DNA of 64,000 bases from Mycolicibacterium llatzerense (GTDB lineage Bacteria > Actinomycetota > Actinomycetes > Mycobacteriales > Mycobacteriaceae): positions 88,716-152,715 of the forward strand of contig NZ_JXST01000008.1 in the NCBI RefSeq assembly GCF_000878195.1, read 5' to 3'. Of the stretch, positions 38,083-45,754 are shown piece by piece. Every line of letters begins with the position of its first letter. Positions within the stretch are counted from its first letter, which is position 1. A program made the translations under genes and the position numbers. Under the pieces are notes generated by a model that searched no databases, was not told the origin of the DNA, and saw only the letters and a list, made by a program, of their open reading frames with translations.

Positions 38083-38118
38083 TGAAAACCCCCAATTCTG
38101 GAACGAGTTGGGGGTTTT
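38083..38118 (+). terminator. Rho-independent-like terminator after the encapsulin operon
   Basis: GAAAACCCCCAA (38083-38094) and TTGGGGGTTTTC (38107-38118) form a 12-bp stem with a 12-nt loop, 16 nt after the desulfurase stop. The TTTT falls within the right arm. The following 38119-38286 leader holds a small stem, CCGGCA-ATC-TGCCGG (38221-38235), and no clear gene. Confidence 0.75.
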
Positions 38119-38286
38119 CGCGTCTCCGGGACAGCCAAAGAAATACTTACCCACCTGCAGGTTTCAGGAATATATTGGAAGAGTGACCAGGGGCTGCAGC
38201 GCCAGGTATGACGTCACGGACCGGCAATCTGCCGGCCCCTCCTCCATCTCTTGCGTCACCGGACCATTCGAGATTCGGAGGACAGG

Positions 38287-39051
38287 ATGAAGCGCTATCT
38301 GACACTGGGTTACGGCGTGCTGTGTTACGCGGTGTTCCTGGTCTCGTTCCTCTATGCCATCGGCTTCGTGGGCAACGTGGTGGTGCCCCGCACCGTCGAC
38401 CACGGGATCGCCGCATCGGTTGGCGAGGCGGTGGTGGTCAATCTGGTGCTGCTCGGCCTGTTCGCGACGCAACACAGCGTGATGGCGCGGCCGGCGTTCA
38501 AACAGATGTGGACCCGCTTCGTGCCGCAGTCCATCGAACGCAGCACCTACGTCCTGATGTCGAGTCTGCTGTTGGGCCTGTTGTTCTGGCAGTGGCGGAC
38601 CATGCCACAGGTCGTCTGGCACGTCAGCGCGCCGGCCGGGCGCTACGTGCTGCTCACTCTGTTCTGGGCGGGCTGGGCGATCGTGCTGATGTCGACGTTC
38701 ATGATCAGTCACTTCGATCTGTTCGGGCTGCGCCAGGTGTACCTGGCGTGGCGCGGAGAACCCTACCGCGACTTGCCTTTCCGGACCACGATGTTCTACC
38801 GCGTGGTGCGGCACCCGATCATGGTGGGATTCCTCATCGCCTTCTGGGCCACCCCGACGATGACCGCGGGGCATCTGATGTTCGCGCTCGCCACCACCGG
38901 ATACATCCTGATCGCGATCCAGCTCGAGGAGCACGACCTGACTGCGAGTCTCGGTGACTCGTACCGGAACTACCGCGCCGAGGTACCCATGATGATCCCC
39001 GGGCTACACCACCACGGCGGTCACTCCGCCGGTCCGCACCACGCGGTGTAG
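38287..39051 (+). CDS. mddA: Probable methanethiol S-methyltransferase MddA
   Basis: Membrane methyltransferase of 254 aa with five to six helices (MKRYLTLGYGVLCYAVFLVS start) and the isoprenylcysteine-methyltransferase-like C-terminus: FYRVVRHPIMVGFLIAFWATP and LEEHDLTASLGDSYRNYR. It strongly resembles MddA, which methylates methanethiol to dimethyl sulfide using SAM. Start at ATG 38287 after GGAGG; a 12-residue longer reading is less likely. It follows the desulfurase operon after a terminator, so it is a separate unit in the sulfur neighbourhood. His-rich C-terminal tail (GLHHHGGH). Confidence 0.75.
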   Translation: MKRYLTLGYGVLCYAVFLVSFLYAIGFVGNVVVPRTVDHGIAASVGEAVVVNLVLLGLFATQHSVMARPAFKQMWTRFVPQSIERSTYVLMSSLLLGLLFWQWRTMPQVVWHVSAPAGRYVLLTLFWAGWAIVLMSTFMISHFDLFGLRQVYLAWRGEPYRDLPFRTTMFYRVVRHPIMVGFLIAFWATPTMTAGHLMFALATTGYILIAIQLEEHDLTASLGDSYRNYRAEVPMMIPGLHHHGGHSAGPHHAV

Positions 39052-39063
39052 CCCGCGAGCAGT

Positions 39064-39093
39064 CAACCCCAATTCCCTTGGGAATTGGGGTTG
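39064..39093. terminator. Palindromic terminator after mddA
   Basis: CAACCCCAATTCCC (39064-39077), TT loop, exact complement (39080-39093). It starts 13 nt after the mddA stop. Confidence 0.78.
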
Positions 39094-39217
39094 TTCGTGT
39101 CCGCCGGTCAAAACACGGATCGCGGTCCACCGGTAGCTGGATTCGGCGATGCCCGCACAGCTCCATCGGTGTCCGAATACCGGGAATACGGGAATACCTT
39201 CCGGGGTTGGCCTGTTC

Positions 39218-40132
39218 GTGCGCGCTCTCGTCTATGCCCCCGACGCCCCTGCCAATCTGCGGTTCGACGAAGTGGCCGAACCTTCACCCACCGAGTCCCA
39301 GGCCCTGATCGACGTGCACGCGATTGCACTGAACTTCGGCGAGCTGCACTTCATCGACCAGATGCGCCGTCCTGGCGAAGTTCCGGGGTGGGACAGTGCG
39401 GGCGTCGTGGTTCGGGCCGCGGCCGACGGCTCGGGGCCTCAGGTGGGGGCACGCGTGGTCGGATTCGGCGGTGAGGCCGGCTGGGCGGAACGACGTGTCG
39501 TGTCGACCGACAATATGGCCGAGCTGCCCGAGTTCGTCGAGTTCGAGGATGCCGCTGCCCTTCCGGTGGCCGGCGTGACCGCACTGCAGGCACTGCGCGC
39601 TCTCGGCCCGGTCGTCGGCCGCCGGGTTCTGGTCACGGGTGCCTCCGGCGGGGTCGGGCGGTTCGCCGTGCAACTGGCGGCTCGGGCCGGCGCCCATGTG
39701 GTGGCCGCGGTCGGAAGCGCACCCCGCGGCGAAGGCCTGGCGGAACTGGGCGCGGCCGAAGTGGTGGTCGGGCTCGATGCGGTAACCGAGCCGGTGTTCG
39801 GGGTACTCGACAACGTCGGCGGCAAGCTCTTGGCACAGGCCTTCAGCCTGGTGTCCGACGGTGGCTCGGTGCAGTCCATCGGGATGGCCTCCAATGAACC
39901 CACCACGATCAACTTCGAGGCCGAACGGCGCACCGGCACACGGAAACGCTTGGAGCCGTTCACAGTCCGGGCACCATTTCGCGCCGATCTGGATTACCTG
40001 CTGACGCTGCTGGCCGACTGCGAAATCGATGCGCAGATCGGACTGCGGGACTCGTGGGAGAACATCGCCGATGCCGCGCAGGCGTTGTTGGGGCGCACCG
40101 TCGCGGGCAAGGCCGTGCTGCGGGTCGTCTGA
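39218..40132 (+). CDS. Zinc-independent quinone oxidoreductase-like alcohol dehydrogenase
   Basis: MDR-superfamily NADP-dependent reductase of 304 aa: GroES-like N-terminal domain (PGEVPGWDSAGVVVRAA) and Rossmann domain with VLVTGASGGVGRFAVQLA. It has no structural or catalytic zinc Cys set, placing it with quinone/enoyl reductases. The GTG start at VRALVYAPDAP follows family alignment; the upstream frame from 39149 adds 23 unlikely residues. Substrate unknown. Converges with lepA. Confidence 0.8.
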   Translation: MRALVYAPDAPANLRFDEVAEPSPTESQALIDVHAIALNFGELHFIDQMRRPGEVPGWDSAGVVVRAAADGSGPQVGARVVGFGGEAGWAERRVVSTDNMAELPEFVEFEDAAALPVAGVTALQALRALGPVVGRRVLVTGASGGVGRFAVQLAARAGAHVVAAVGSAPRGEGLAELGAAEVVVGLDAVTEPVFGVLDNVGGKLLAQAFSLVSDGGSVQSIGMASNEPTTINFEAERRTGTRKRLEPFTVRAPFRADLDYLLTLLADCEIDAQIGLRDSWENIADAAQALLGRTVAGKAVLRVV

Positions 40133-40139
40133 CCTCTGG

Positions 40140-40186
40140 ATTTGTGCACGATCATCCGCGGTCACCGCGGATGATCGTGCACAAAT
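40140..40186. terminator. 47-bp perfect palindrome between convergent genes
   Basis: Arms of 23 bp (40140-40162 and 40164-40186), starting ATTTGTGCACGATCATCC, with a single-base centre. It fills the gap between the oxidoreductase stop and the lepA stop. Likely a bidirectional terminator. Confidence 0.78.
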
Positions 40187-40189
40187 TCA

Positions 40190-42031
40190 CTACTTCTTGG
40201 GCTTGTCGCTCGCCGCATCGGAGGACAGCGCAGCCACGAAGGCTTCCTGCGGAACTTCCACCCGGCCAATGGTTTTCATGCGCTTCTTGCCCTCCTTCTG
40301 CTTTTCGAGCAGCTTGCGCTTACGGGTGATGTCACCGCCGTAGCACTTGGAGAGCACGTCCTTGCGGATGGCCCGAATATTCTCGCGCGCAATGATTCTC
40401 GACCCGATGGCGGCCTGCACCGGCACCTCGAACTGCTGGCGCGGGATCAGTTCCTTGAGCTTGGTGGTCATCTTGTTGCCGTATGCGGCCGCACCGTCCT
40501 TGTGCACGATGGCGCTGAACGCGTCGACGGCCTCGCCCTGCAGCAGGATGTCGACCTTCACCAGGTCGGCTTCCTGCTCGCCGGCCTCTTCGTAATCGAG
40601 GCTGGCATAGCCGCGCGTGCGCGACTTCAGCGAGTCGAAGAAGTCGAAGATGATCTCACCGAGCGGCATCGTGTAGCGCAGCTCGACGCGCTCCGGGGAC
40701 AGGTAGTCCATGCCGCCCAGCTCGCCGCGACGCTGCTGGCACAGCTCCATGATGGTGCCGATGAACTCGCTGGGCGCGATCACCGTCGTCTTCACGACGG
40801 GCTCAAAGACGCTGCGCACCTTGCCTTCTGGCCAGATGGACGGGTTCGTCACGATCAGCTCACTGTTGTCGTCTTTGACCACGCGGTACACCACGTTGGG
40901 CGCCGTGGAGATGAGATCGAGGTTGAACTCCCGTTCCAGGCGCTCGCGGGTGATCTCCATGTGCAGCAGGCCCAGGAAGCCGCAGCGGAAACCGAAGCCG
41001 AGCGCCACGGAGGTTTCCGGCTCGTAGGTCAGCGCGGCGTCGTTGAGCTGCAGCTTGTCCAGGGCCTCGCGCAGCACGGGATAGTCCGAGCCATCGACGG
41101 GGTACAGGCCCGAATAGACCATCGGCCGCGGTTCGCGGTAGCCGGTCAGGGCCTCGGTCGCGCCATGCCTGGCCGAGGTGACGGTGTCACCGACCTTGGA
41201 CTGGCGGACGTCCTTCACGCCGGTGATCAGGTAGCCGACCTCACCGACGCCCAGCCCGTCGGAGGCCTTCGGCTCCGGCGAGACGATGCCGACCTCGAGC
41301 AGCTCGTGGGTCGCGCCCGTGGACATCATCTTGATCTTCTCGCGCGGGTTGAGCTTACCGTCCACCACGCGCACGTAGGTGACCACACCGCGGTAGATGT
41401 CGTAGACCGAGTCGAAGATCATCGCCCGCGCGGGTGCGTCGGCGTCGCCGACGGGCGCCGGGATCAGCCGCACCACCTCGTCGAGAAGTTCGCGCACCCC
41501 CTCGCCCGTCTTGCCGGAGACCCGCAGCACGTCGGACGGCTCGCAGCCGATGATGTGCGCGATCTCGCCGGCATAGCGGTCCGGGTCGGCGGCCGGCAGA
41601 TCGATCTTGTTGAGCACCGGGATGATGGTCAGGTCGCGGTCCAGTGCCAGGTACAGGTTGGCCAGCGTCTGCGCCTCGATGCCCTGTGCGGCGTCCACCA
41701 GCAGCACCGCACCCTCGCAGGCCTCCAGCGCGCGGGACACCTCGTAGGTGAAGTCGACGTGGCCTGGGGTGTCGATGAGGTGCAGCACGAAATCTTCACC
41801 GTTCACCTGCCACGGCAGCCGCACGTTCTGGGCCTTGATGGTGATACCGCGCTCGCGCTCGATGTCCATCCGGTCCAGGTACTGGGCCCGCATATCGCGG
41901 TCGGCGACGACACCGGTGATCCCCAGCATCCGGTCGGCCAGCGTCGACTTGCCGTGGTCGATGTGGGCGATGATGCAGAAGTTCCGAATCTGCGCCGGCG
42001 CAGTGAACGTCTTGTCGGCGAAACTGCTGAT
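40190..42031 (-). CDS. lepA: Elongation factor 4 (LepA) GTPase, apparent AUC start
   Basis: Ribosome back-translocase of 613 aa. G1 is [12 protein letters not shown], followed by the switch region [17 protein letters not shown] and NKIDLP; the C-terminal part has the EF4 domain with [24 protein letters not shown]. The conserved N-terminus [20 protein letters not shown] is encoded, but no ATG, GTG or TTG lies between it and the in-frame TAG at 42086-42088. AGGAG (42038-42042) sits 6 nt before an ATC codon at 42029-42031, so translation probably starts at AUC. The first in-frame ATG (41929) is downstream of G1 and would make a dead protein. Confidence 0.9.
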   Translation of the reverse strand: MSSFADKTFTAPAQIRNFCIIAHIDHGKSTLADRMLGITGVVADRDMRAQYLDRMDIERERGITIKAQNVRLPWQVNGEDFVLHLIDTPGHVDFTYEVSRALEACEGAVLLVDAAQGIEAQTLANLYLALDRDLTIIPVLNKIDLPAADPDRYAGEIAHIIGCEPSDVLRVSGKTGEGVRELLDEVVRLIPAPVGDADAPARAMIFDSVYDIYRGVVTYVRVVDGKLNPREKIKMMSTGATHELLEVGIVSPEPKASDGLGVGEVGYLITGVKDVRQSKVGDTVTSARHGATEALTGYREPRPMVYSGLYPVDGSDYPVLREALDKLQLNDAALTYEPETSVALGFGFRCGFLGLLHMEITRERLEREFNLDLISTAPNVVYRVVKDDNSELIVTNPSIWPEGKVRSVFEPVVKTTVIAPSEFIGTIMELCQQRRGELGGMDYLSPERVELRYTMPLGEIIFDFFDSLKSRTRGYASLDYEEAGEQEADLVKVDILLQGEAVDAFSAIVHKDGAAAYGNKMTTKLKELIPRQQFEVPVQAAIGSRIIARENIRAIRKDVLSKCYGGDITRKRKLLEKQKEGKKRMKTIGRVEVPQEAFVAALSSDAASDKPKK

Positions 42032-42154
42032 GGGAATCTCCTGATAAACGTCGGTCTGCGCACCGTCATCTGCCGCGACGCGCAGCTACCAGGGTATCGA
42101 GCGAGGACCCCGGCGACTAAATCGCGGCCCGGAAACTCCCCTATGCTCGAACAC

Positions 42155-42757
42155 ATGGCGTCGCAGTGGAGGACGTTCCAGCGTCTGGCGGAACAACTGG
42201 TGTTCAACGAGGCGCCGCGACTCATCCGTACCTTGCAGCAGCCTGACGGGCTGTCACGGACCATCCAGCAGGGCATCCGGTTCGGTATCGAGGTGGGTCT
42301 GACGGCGCTCGGCGCTGTGCCGACGGAGTCGCAGGCGGCCATTACCGCGGGGCGCCCCGTCACCGAGAACATGGTCCCGACAGCCCACCGCGCCCGTCGC
42401 GTCGTCTATGCACCCGATCTGGACGGCCAGGCCGACCCGGGCGAGATCGTCTGGACCTGGGTCGTCTACGAAGACGACCCGACCCGCGGCAAGGACCGTC
42501 CCGTGCTGGTCGTGGGCCGCGACCGCACCACCCTGCTGGGGCTGATGCTGTCCAGCCAGGACCACCACCAGAGCGACCCCGACTGGGTGGGCATCGGATC
42601 GGGCAGCTGGGACTACGAGGGACGCGCCAGCTGGGTGCGCCTCGATCGCGTGCTCGACGTGCCCGAGGAAGGCATCCGCCGCGAGGGCGCGATCCTCGAA
42701 CGCGAGAAATTCGAGCTCATCGCCGCCCGCCTGCGGGCCGGCTACTCCTGGAGCTGA
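42155..42757 (+). CDS. PemK/MazF-like protein (Rv2405 type)
   Basis: Protein of 200 aa. The C-terminal half has GEIVWTWVVYEDDPTRGKDRPVLVVGRD and WVRLDRVLDVPEEGI, the PemK/MazF beta-barrel pattern. Unlike true toxins it carries a ~90-residue N-terminal extension and has no antitoxin gene next to it, so a toxin role is doubtful. TATGCT (42142-42147) lies 7 nt before the ATG, indicating a leaderless mRNA. Divergent from lepA. Conserved across mycobacteria at this place. Confidence 0.72.
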   Translation: MASQWRTFQRLAEQLVFNEAPRLIRTLQQPDGLSRTIQQGIRFGIEVGLTALGAVPTESQAAITAGRPVTENMVPTAHRARRVVYAPDLDGQADPGEIVWTWVVYEDDPTRGKDRPVLVVGRDRTTLLGLMLSSQDHHQSDPDWVGIGSGSWDYEGRASWVRLDRVLDVPEEGIRREGAILEREKFELIAARLRAGYSWS

Positions 42758-42762
42758 GCCCC

Positions 42763-43371
42763 CTACCCGGGCTGCCGCCACATCGGAATCAGGCTCGGTC
42801 CGCCATTGGGCAGCTTCATCTCGCCGGTGACCTCGAACCCGAACCGCTCGTAGTACGGCACGTTCACCGGATTGCTCGACTCCAGATACGCCGGCGCATG
42901 TTCGGCGTCAATGCGAGCCAGCCGGGACCGCATCAGGGCCTGCCCGAAACCACCGCCGCGCACCGTCGGGTCGCTACCGATCACCGCGAGGTACCAATGC
43001 GGCTCCTCCGGGTGATTCTTCTTCATCAACTCCGCGGCCGCCTGTCCGCGCAACACCGCGGTGCCGAACGTCAGCAGCATCATGGGCACGGCCCGCAGCT
43101 CGGCACTGCGCGACTGCTGCCACTTGCCCGGCGGATCCCACAGTGCCGCCGCACCGATGCCGTCCGCCGACGAGGCGATCTCGACGCCACCGTGATCCAG
43201 ATGCTGGTACTTGGTGAGCGCCGCGAACAAGCGCGGCAATCGGCGCCGACGCAGTCCATCGTCGGGAAGCATCCATTTCATGACCGGGTCGTCGGCGAAT
43301 GCGCGGGCCAGGGTGTGCGATATGCCACCGATGTCGGAACGAGTGGCCGCCCGGGTCTGAATTTCACGCAT
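42763..43371 (-). CDS. GNAT-family N-acetyltransferase
   Basis: Protein of 202 aa with the GNAT fold: RAATRSDIGGISHTLARAF start, acetyl-CoA loop in GSDPTVRGGGFGQALM (Q/R-x-x-G-x-G/A type), and YLESSNPVNVPYYERFGFEV at the end. ATG at 43371 chosen; 18 extra residues from an upstream start look non-coding. Substrate unknown. It converges with the PemK-like gene (5 nt apart). Confidence 0.8.
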   Translation of the reverse strand: MREIQTRAATRSDIGGISHTLARAFADDPVMKWMLPDDGLRRRRLPRLFAALTKYQHLDHGGVEIASSADGIGAAALWDPPGKWQQSRSAELRAVPMMLLTFGTAVLRGQAAAELMKKNHPEEPHWYLAVIGSDPTVRGGGFGQALMRSRLARIDAEHAPAYLESSNPVNVPYYERFGFEVTGEMKLPNGGPSLIPMWRQPG

Positions 43372-43443
43372 GCCGCCAGCTTGCCCGAATTGTGCGCCGA
43401 AACCGGCGTGTCGCCGTACAGACACGACCGCTCGCGGGAAAAG

Positions 43444-43875
43444 CTAGCCGCCTTGGGTGATGTAGTCCTGCAGGCGCTGCTGCTCGGTCTCGAGCTCTTC
43501 CATGCGGGTCTTGACGACGTCGCCGATGCTGACGATGCCGGCCAGCCGGCCGTCGTCGAGGACGGGCACGTGCCGCACCCGGTTCTGGGTCATCAACACC
43601 ACGAGGTGGTCGACGGTGTCGCGCGGCGTACAGGTCGCCAGGACGGTCGTCATGATCTCCGAAACCGGCTGGCCCAGTAGACCACCGCCGCGCTTGTGCA
43701 GCTCACGCACCACGTCGCGTTCGGACACGATGCCGGCCAAGCCGTCCGGCCCGACCACCACCATGGCACCGATGTTCAGCGCCGAGAGGCTGGCCAACAA
43801 TTGGGACACCGTGGTCTCCGGGGCGATGGTCGCTACCGCGGCACCCTTGTTACTCAGCACGTCCGCGATCCGCAT
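43444..43875 (-). CDS. CBS-domain pair protein (Rv2406 type)
   Basis: Small protein of 143 aa made of two CBS motifs (residues about 10-62 and 75-130), with the paired GIVSERDVVREL and GIVSIGDVVKTRM segments, and a Glu-rich helix at the end. Such stand-alone CBS pairs bind adenine nucleotides. GGAGG precedes the ATG. Ligand unknown. Confidence 0.85.
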   Translation of the reverse strand: MRIADVLSNKGAAVATIAPETTVSQLLASLSALNIGAMVVVGPDGLAGIVSERDVVRELHKRGGGLLGQPVSEIMTTVLATCTPRDTVDHLVVLMTQNRVRHVPVLDDGRLAGIVSIGDVVKTRMEELETEQQRLQDYITQGG

Positions 43876-43941
43876 CGCCCGCCTCCGATCGTGATCTCCC
43901 TCACACCATGGTAGTCGGCGCCGGGCGGTACGACGGGAAAG

Positions 43942-44781
43942 TCAAGCGAGCCGGGTGATTTCCACGACGACATCGAGATCGGTGGATCCCTCGCCCGAGT
44001 AGATGCCCTTCAGCGGCGTGACGTCCGAATAGTCCCGTCCGACAGCGACGGTCACGTACTGCTCGTTGATCTCGACGTCGTTGGTCGGGTCGTAGTCCCA
44101 CCAGCCGCCGGTCCAGGCCTGCACCCAGGCGTGACTCTGCCCTTCGATGGTGTCGCCGACCTCCGCCCGGCGCTGCGGGTGCAGGTAACCGGAGACATAC
44201 CGGCCCGGAATCCCCATGCTGCGCAACAAGATCAGTGTCAGGTGCGCGAAGTCCTGACAGACGCCCTTGCCTTCGCGCAGCGCATCCAGTCCTGACGAGT
44301 GCACACCGGTGGTACCCGGGACGTAGTCCAGTTCGGTGTTGACCCAGTTCGCCGCGGCGATCACCGCTTCCTGCGGGTCGTAGTACTTCATGATCCGCTG
44401 GCCGACGCGCTGCAGCCGCTTGCTGATGGGCGTGTACGCGGTCGGGACGAGGAGTTCGTCGAACCGGTCGCGGACCCCGGCACCCGCCAGGTCGTCCCAG
44501 GTGACCAGTTCCGCGGGCATCTCGCCTTTGTCGGTCTCGACGACCGACGACGACGTCACCTCCAGCTCGGTGTGCGGCGCATGCAGATCGAAGGCCGTCA
44601 CCGCGGTGCCCCAGTAGTCGATGTACCGGTAGGAGCGGGTGGCCGGAGCGGTCTCCACCCGGTTGAGGACGACGTTCTGCCGCGAGTCCGAGCGCGGCGT
44701 CAACCGGGCCTCGTTGAACGACGCCGTCACCGGCGACTTGTAGGCATACCCGGTGGCATGGACAACTCTGAGCCGCCACAT
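43942..44781 (-). CDS. Transglutaminase-like cysteine protease (Rv2409 type)
   Basis: Protein of 279 aa with an N-terminal bacterial transglutaminase-associated region and the papain-like triad: Cys in GKGVCQDFAHL, His in GQSHAWVQAW, Asp in WDYDPTNDVEI. It is third in the ATP-grasp/alpha-E/transglutaminase operon. Such trios are predicted to make and cleave amide bonds in small peptides or protein tags; the substrate is not known. ATG one base after the alpha-E stop. Confidence 0.88.
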   Translation of the reverse strand: MWRLRVVHATGYAYKSPVTASFNEARLTPRSDSRQNVVLNRVETAPATRSYRYIDYWGTAVTAFDLHAPHTELEVTSSSVVETDKGEMPAELVTWDDLAGAGVRDRFDELLVPTAYTPISKRLQRVGQRIMKYYDPQEAVIAAANWVNTELDYVPGTTGVHSSGLDALREGKGVCQDFAHLTLILLRSMGIPGRYVSGYLHPQRRAEVGDTIEGQSHAWVQAWTGGWWDYDPTNDVEINEQYVTVAVGRDYSDVTPLKGIYSGEGSTDLDVVVEITRLA

Positions 44782-44782
44782 A

Positions 44783-45754
44783 TCAGATTTCACCTTCTTC
44801 GATAACCGACACCGGGTGGCCCGCGTCCGTCCATGCGACCCACGGCGCCGCGTGAAAGTACTCCAGCGCCAATGCTTCTCCGATTTCCCGGCAGCTGCGC
44901 TGCAGACCCGCCAGACGATCCTCCAGGGAGTCCAACAGCAGGCCCGGCTGCAGGAACTCCAGCTCGCTGCGCGCCCGGCCCAGGAGGCGTTGCGCCTCAC
45001 CGGTGGCACCAATGCGGTCGTGCGGCCGGTTGTGCAGTTCGTCCAGATGCCGCTCGGCGAGCCGCAGCGAATAGAACACCGACCGCGGGAAAAGCCGGTC
45101 CAGCAACATGAATTCGACGACGCGGCCGGCGTCGAGCACACCGCGGTAGGTCCGCAGGTAGGTGTCGTGCGCGCCGGCTGAGCGCAACACCGTCACCCAC
45201 GCGGGCGACGACGCACTGTCACCGACGCGGGCCAGCAGCAGACGCACCGTCATGTCGACGCGCTCGATCGCCCGGCCCAGCATCATGAAGCGGTAGCCGT
45301 CGTCGCGCGACAGCGTCGAGTCGGCCAGACCGGCGAACATCGCCGCCCTGCCTTCCACGAAGCTCAAGAACTCATGCGGCCCAAGCCTTCTGGCCGCCCG
45401 TTCACGCTCGGCGAGGGCGTTGTACGTGGTGTTGAGGCACTCCCACATCTCGGTGGACGTGACTTCGCGTGCACCGCGGGCATTTTCGCGGGCCGCCGAG
45501 ATCGACTCGACGATCGAATTCTGCCCGTCACCGCGGCCGAACGCGACCAGGTCGGTCAACGACCACATGTCCAGCGGGGCCGCCGGCGGCTCGATCCCGA
45601 GGACCCGCAACAACGTTCGCGATGCCAGGTCCGGGTCGACGCTCGAGTCCTCCAACAACTGGTGCACGGTGACGTCCAGGATGCGGGCGGTGTCGTCGGC
45701 CCGCTCGACGTAGCGGCCGATCCAGTACAGCGATTCCGCGTTGCGCGCCAACAT
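44783..45754 (-). CDS. Alpha-E domain protein (Rv2410 type)
   Basis: All-helical protein of 323 aa starting MLARNAESLYWIGRYVERAD, the conserved opening of alpha-E proteins, with ENARGAREVTSTEMWECLN and MMLGRAIERVDMTVRLLL following. It always travels with circularly permuted ATP-grasp and transglutaminase genes. The start shares one base with the ATP-grasp stop (TGATG). Biochemical role unknown. Confidence 0.87.
   Translation of the reverse strand: MLARNAESLYWIGRYVERADDTARILDVTVHQLLEDSSVDPDLASRTLLRVLGIEPPAAPLDMWSLTDLVAFGRGDGQNSIVESISAARENARGAREVTSTEMWECLNTTYNALAERERAARRLGPHEFLSFVEGRAAMFAGLADSTLSRDDGYRFMMLGRAIERVDMTVRLLLARVGDSASSPAWVTVLRSAGAHDTYLRTYRGVLDAGRVVEFMLLDRLFPRSVFYSLRLAERHLDELHNRPHDRIGATGEAQRLLGRARSELEFLQPGLLLDSLEDRLAGLQRSCREIGEALALEYFHAAPWVAWTDAGHPVSVIEEGEI

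Noticed and set aside
38119..38286. Possible SAM-responsive riboswitch upstream of the mddA-like gene
   Set aside because: The leader has a CCGGCA-ATC-TGCCGG stem and a CCGGCAA string as in SAM-IV elements, but the multi-stem core and pseudoknot of SAM-IV cannot be drawn. A covariance-model scan would decide.
40502..42757. Long plus-strand frame opposite lepA joined to the PemK-like gene
   Set aside because: Its first part is antisense to lepA. Only the end, from the leaderless ATG at 42155, is a real gene.
42155..42757. Toxin-antitoxin module
   Set aside because: No antitoxin-sized gene lies next to the PemK-like gene on the same strand; the neighbours are lepA and a GNAT, each divergent or convergent.
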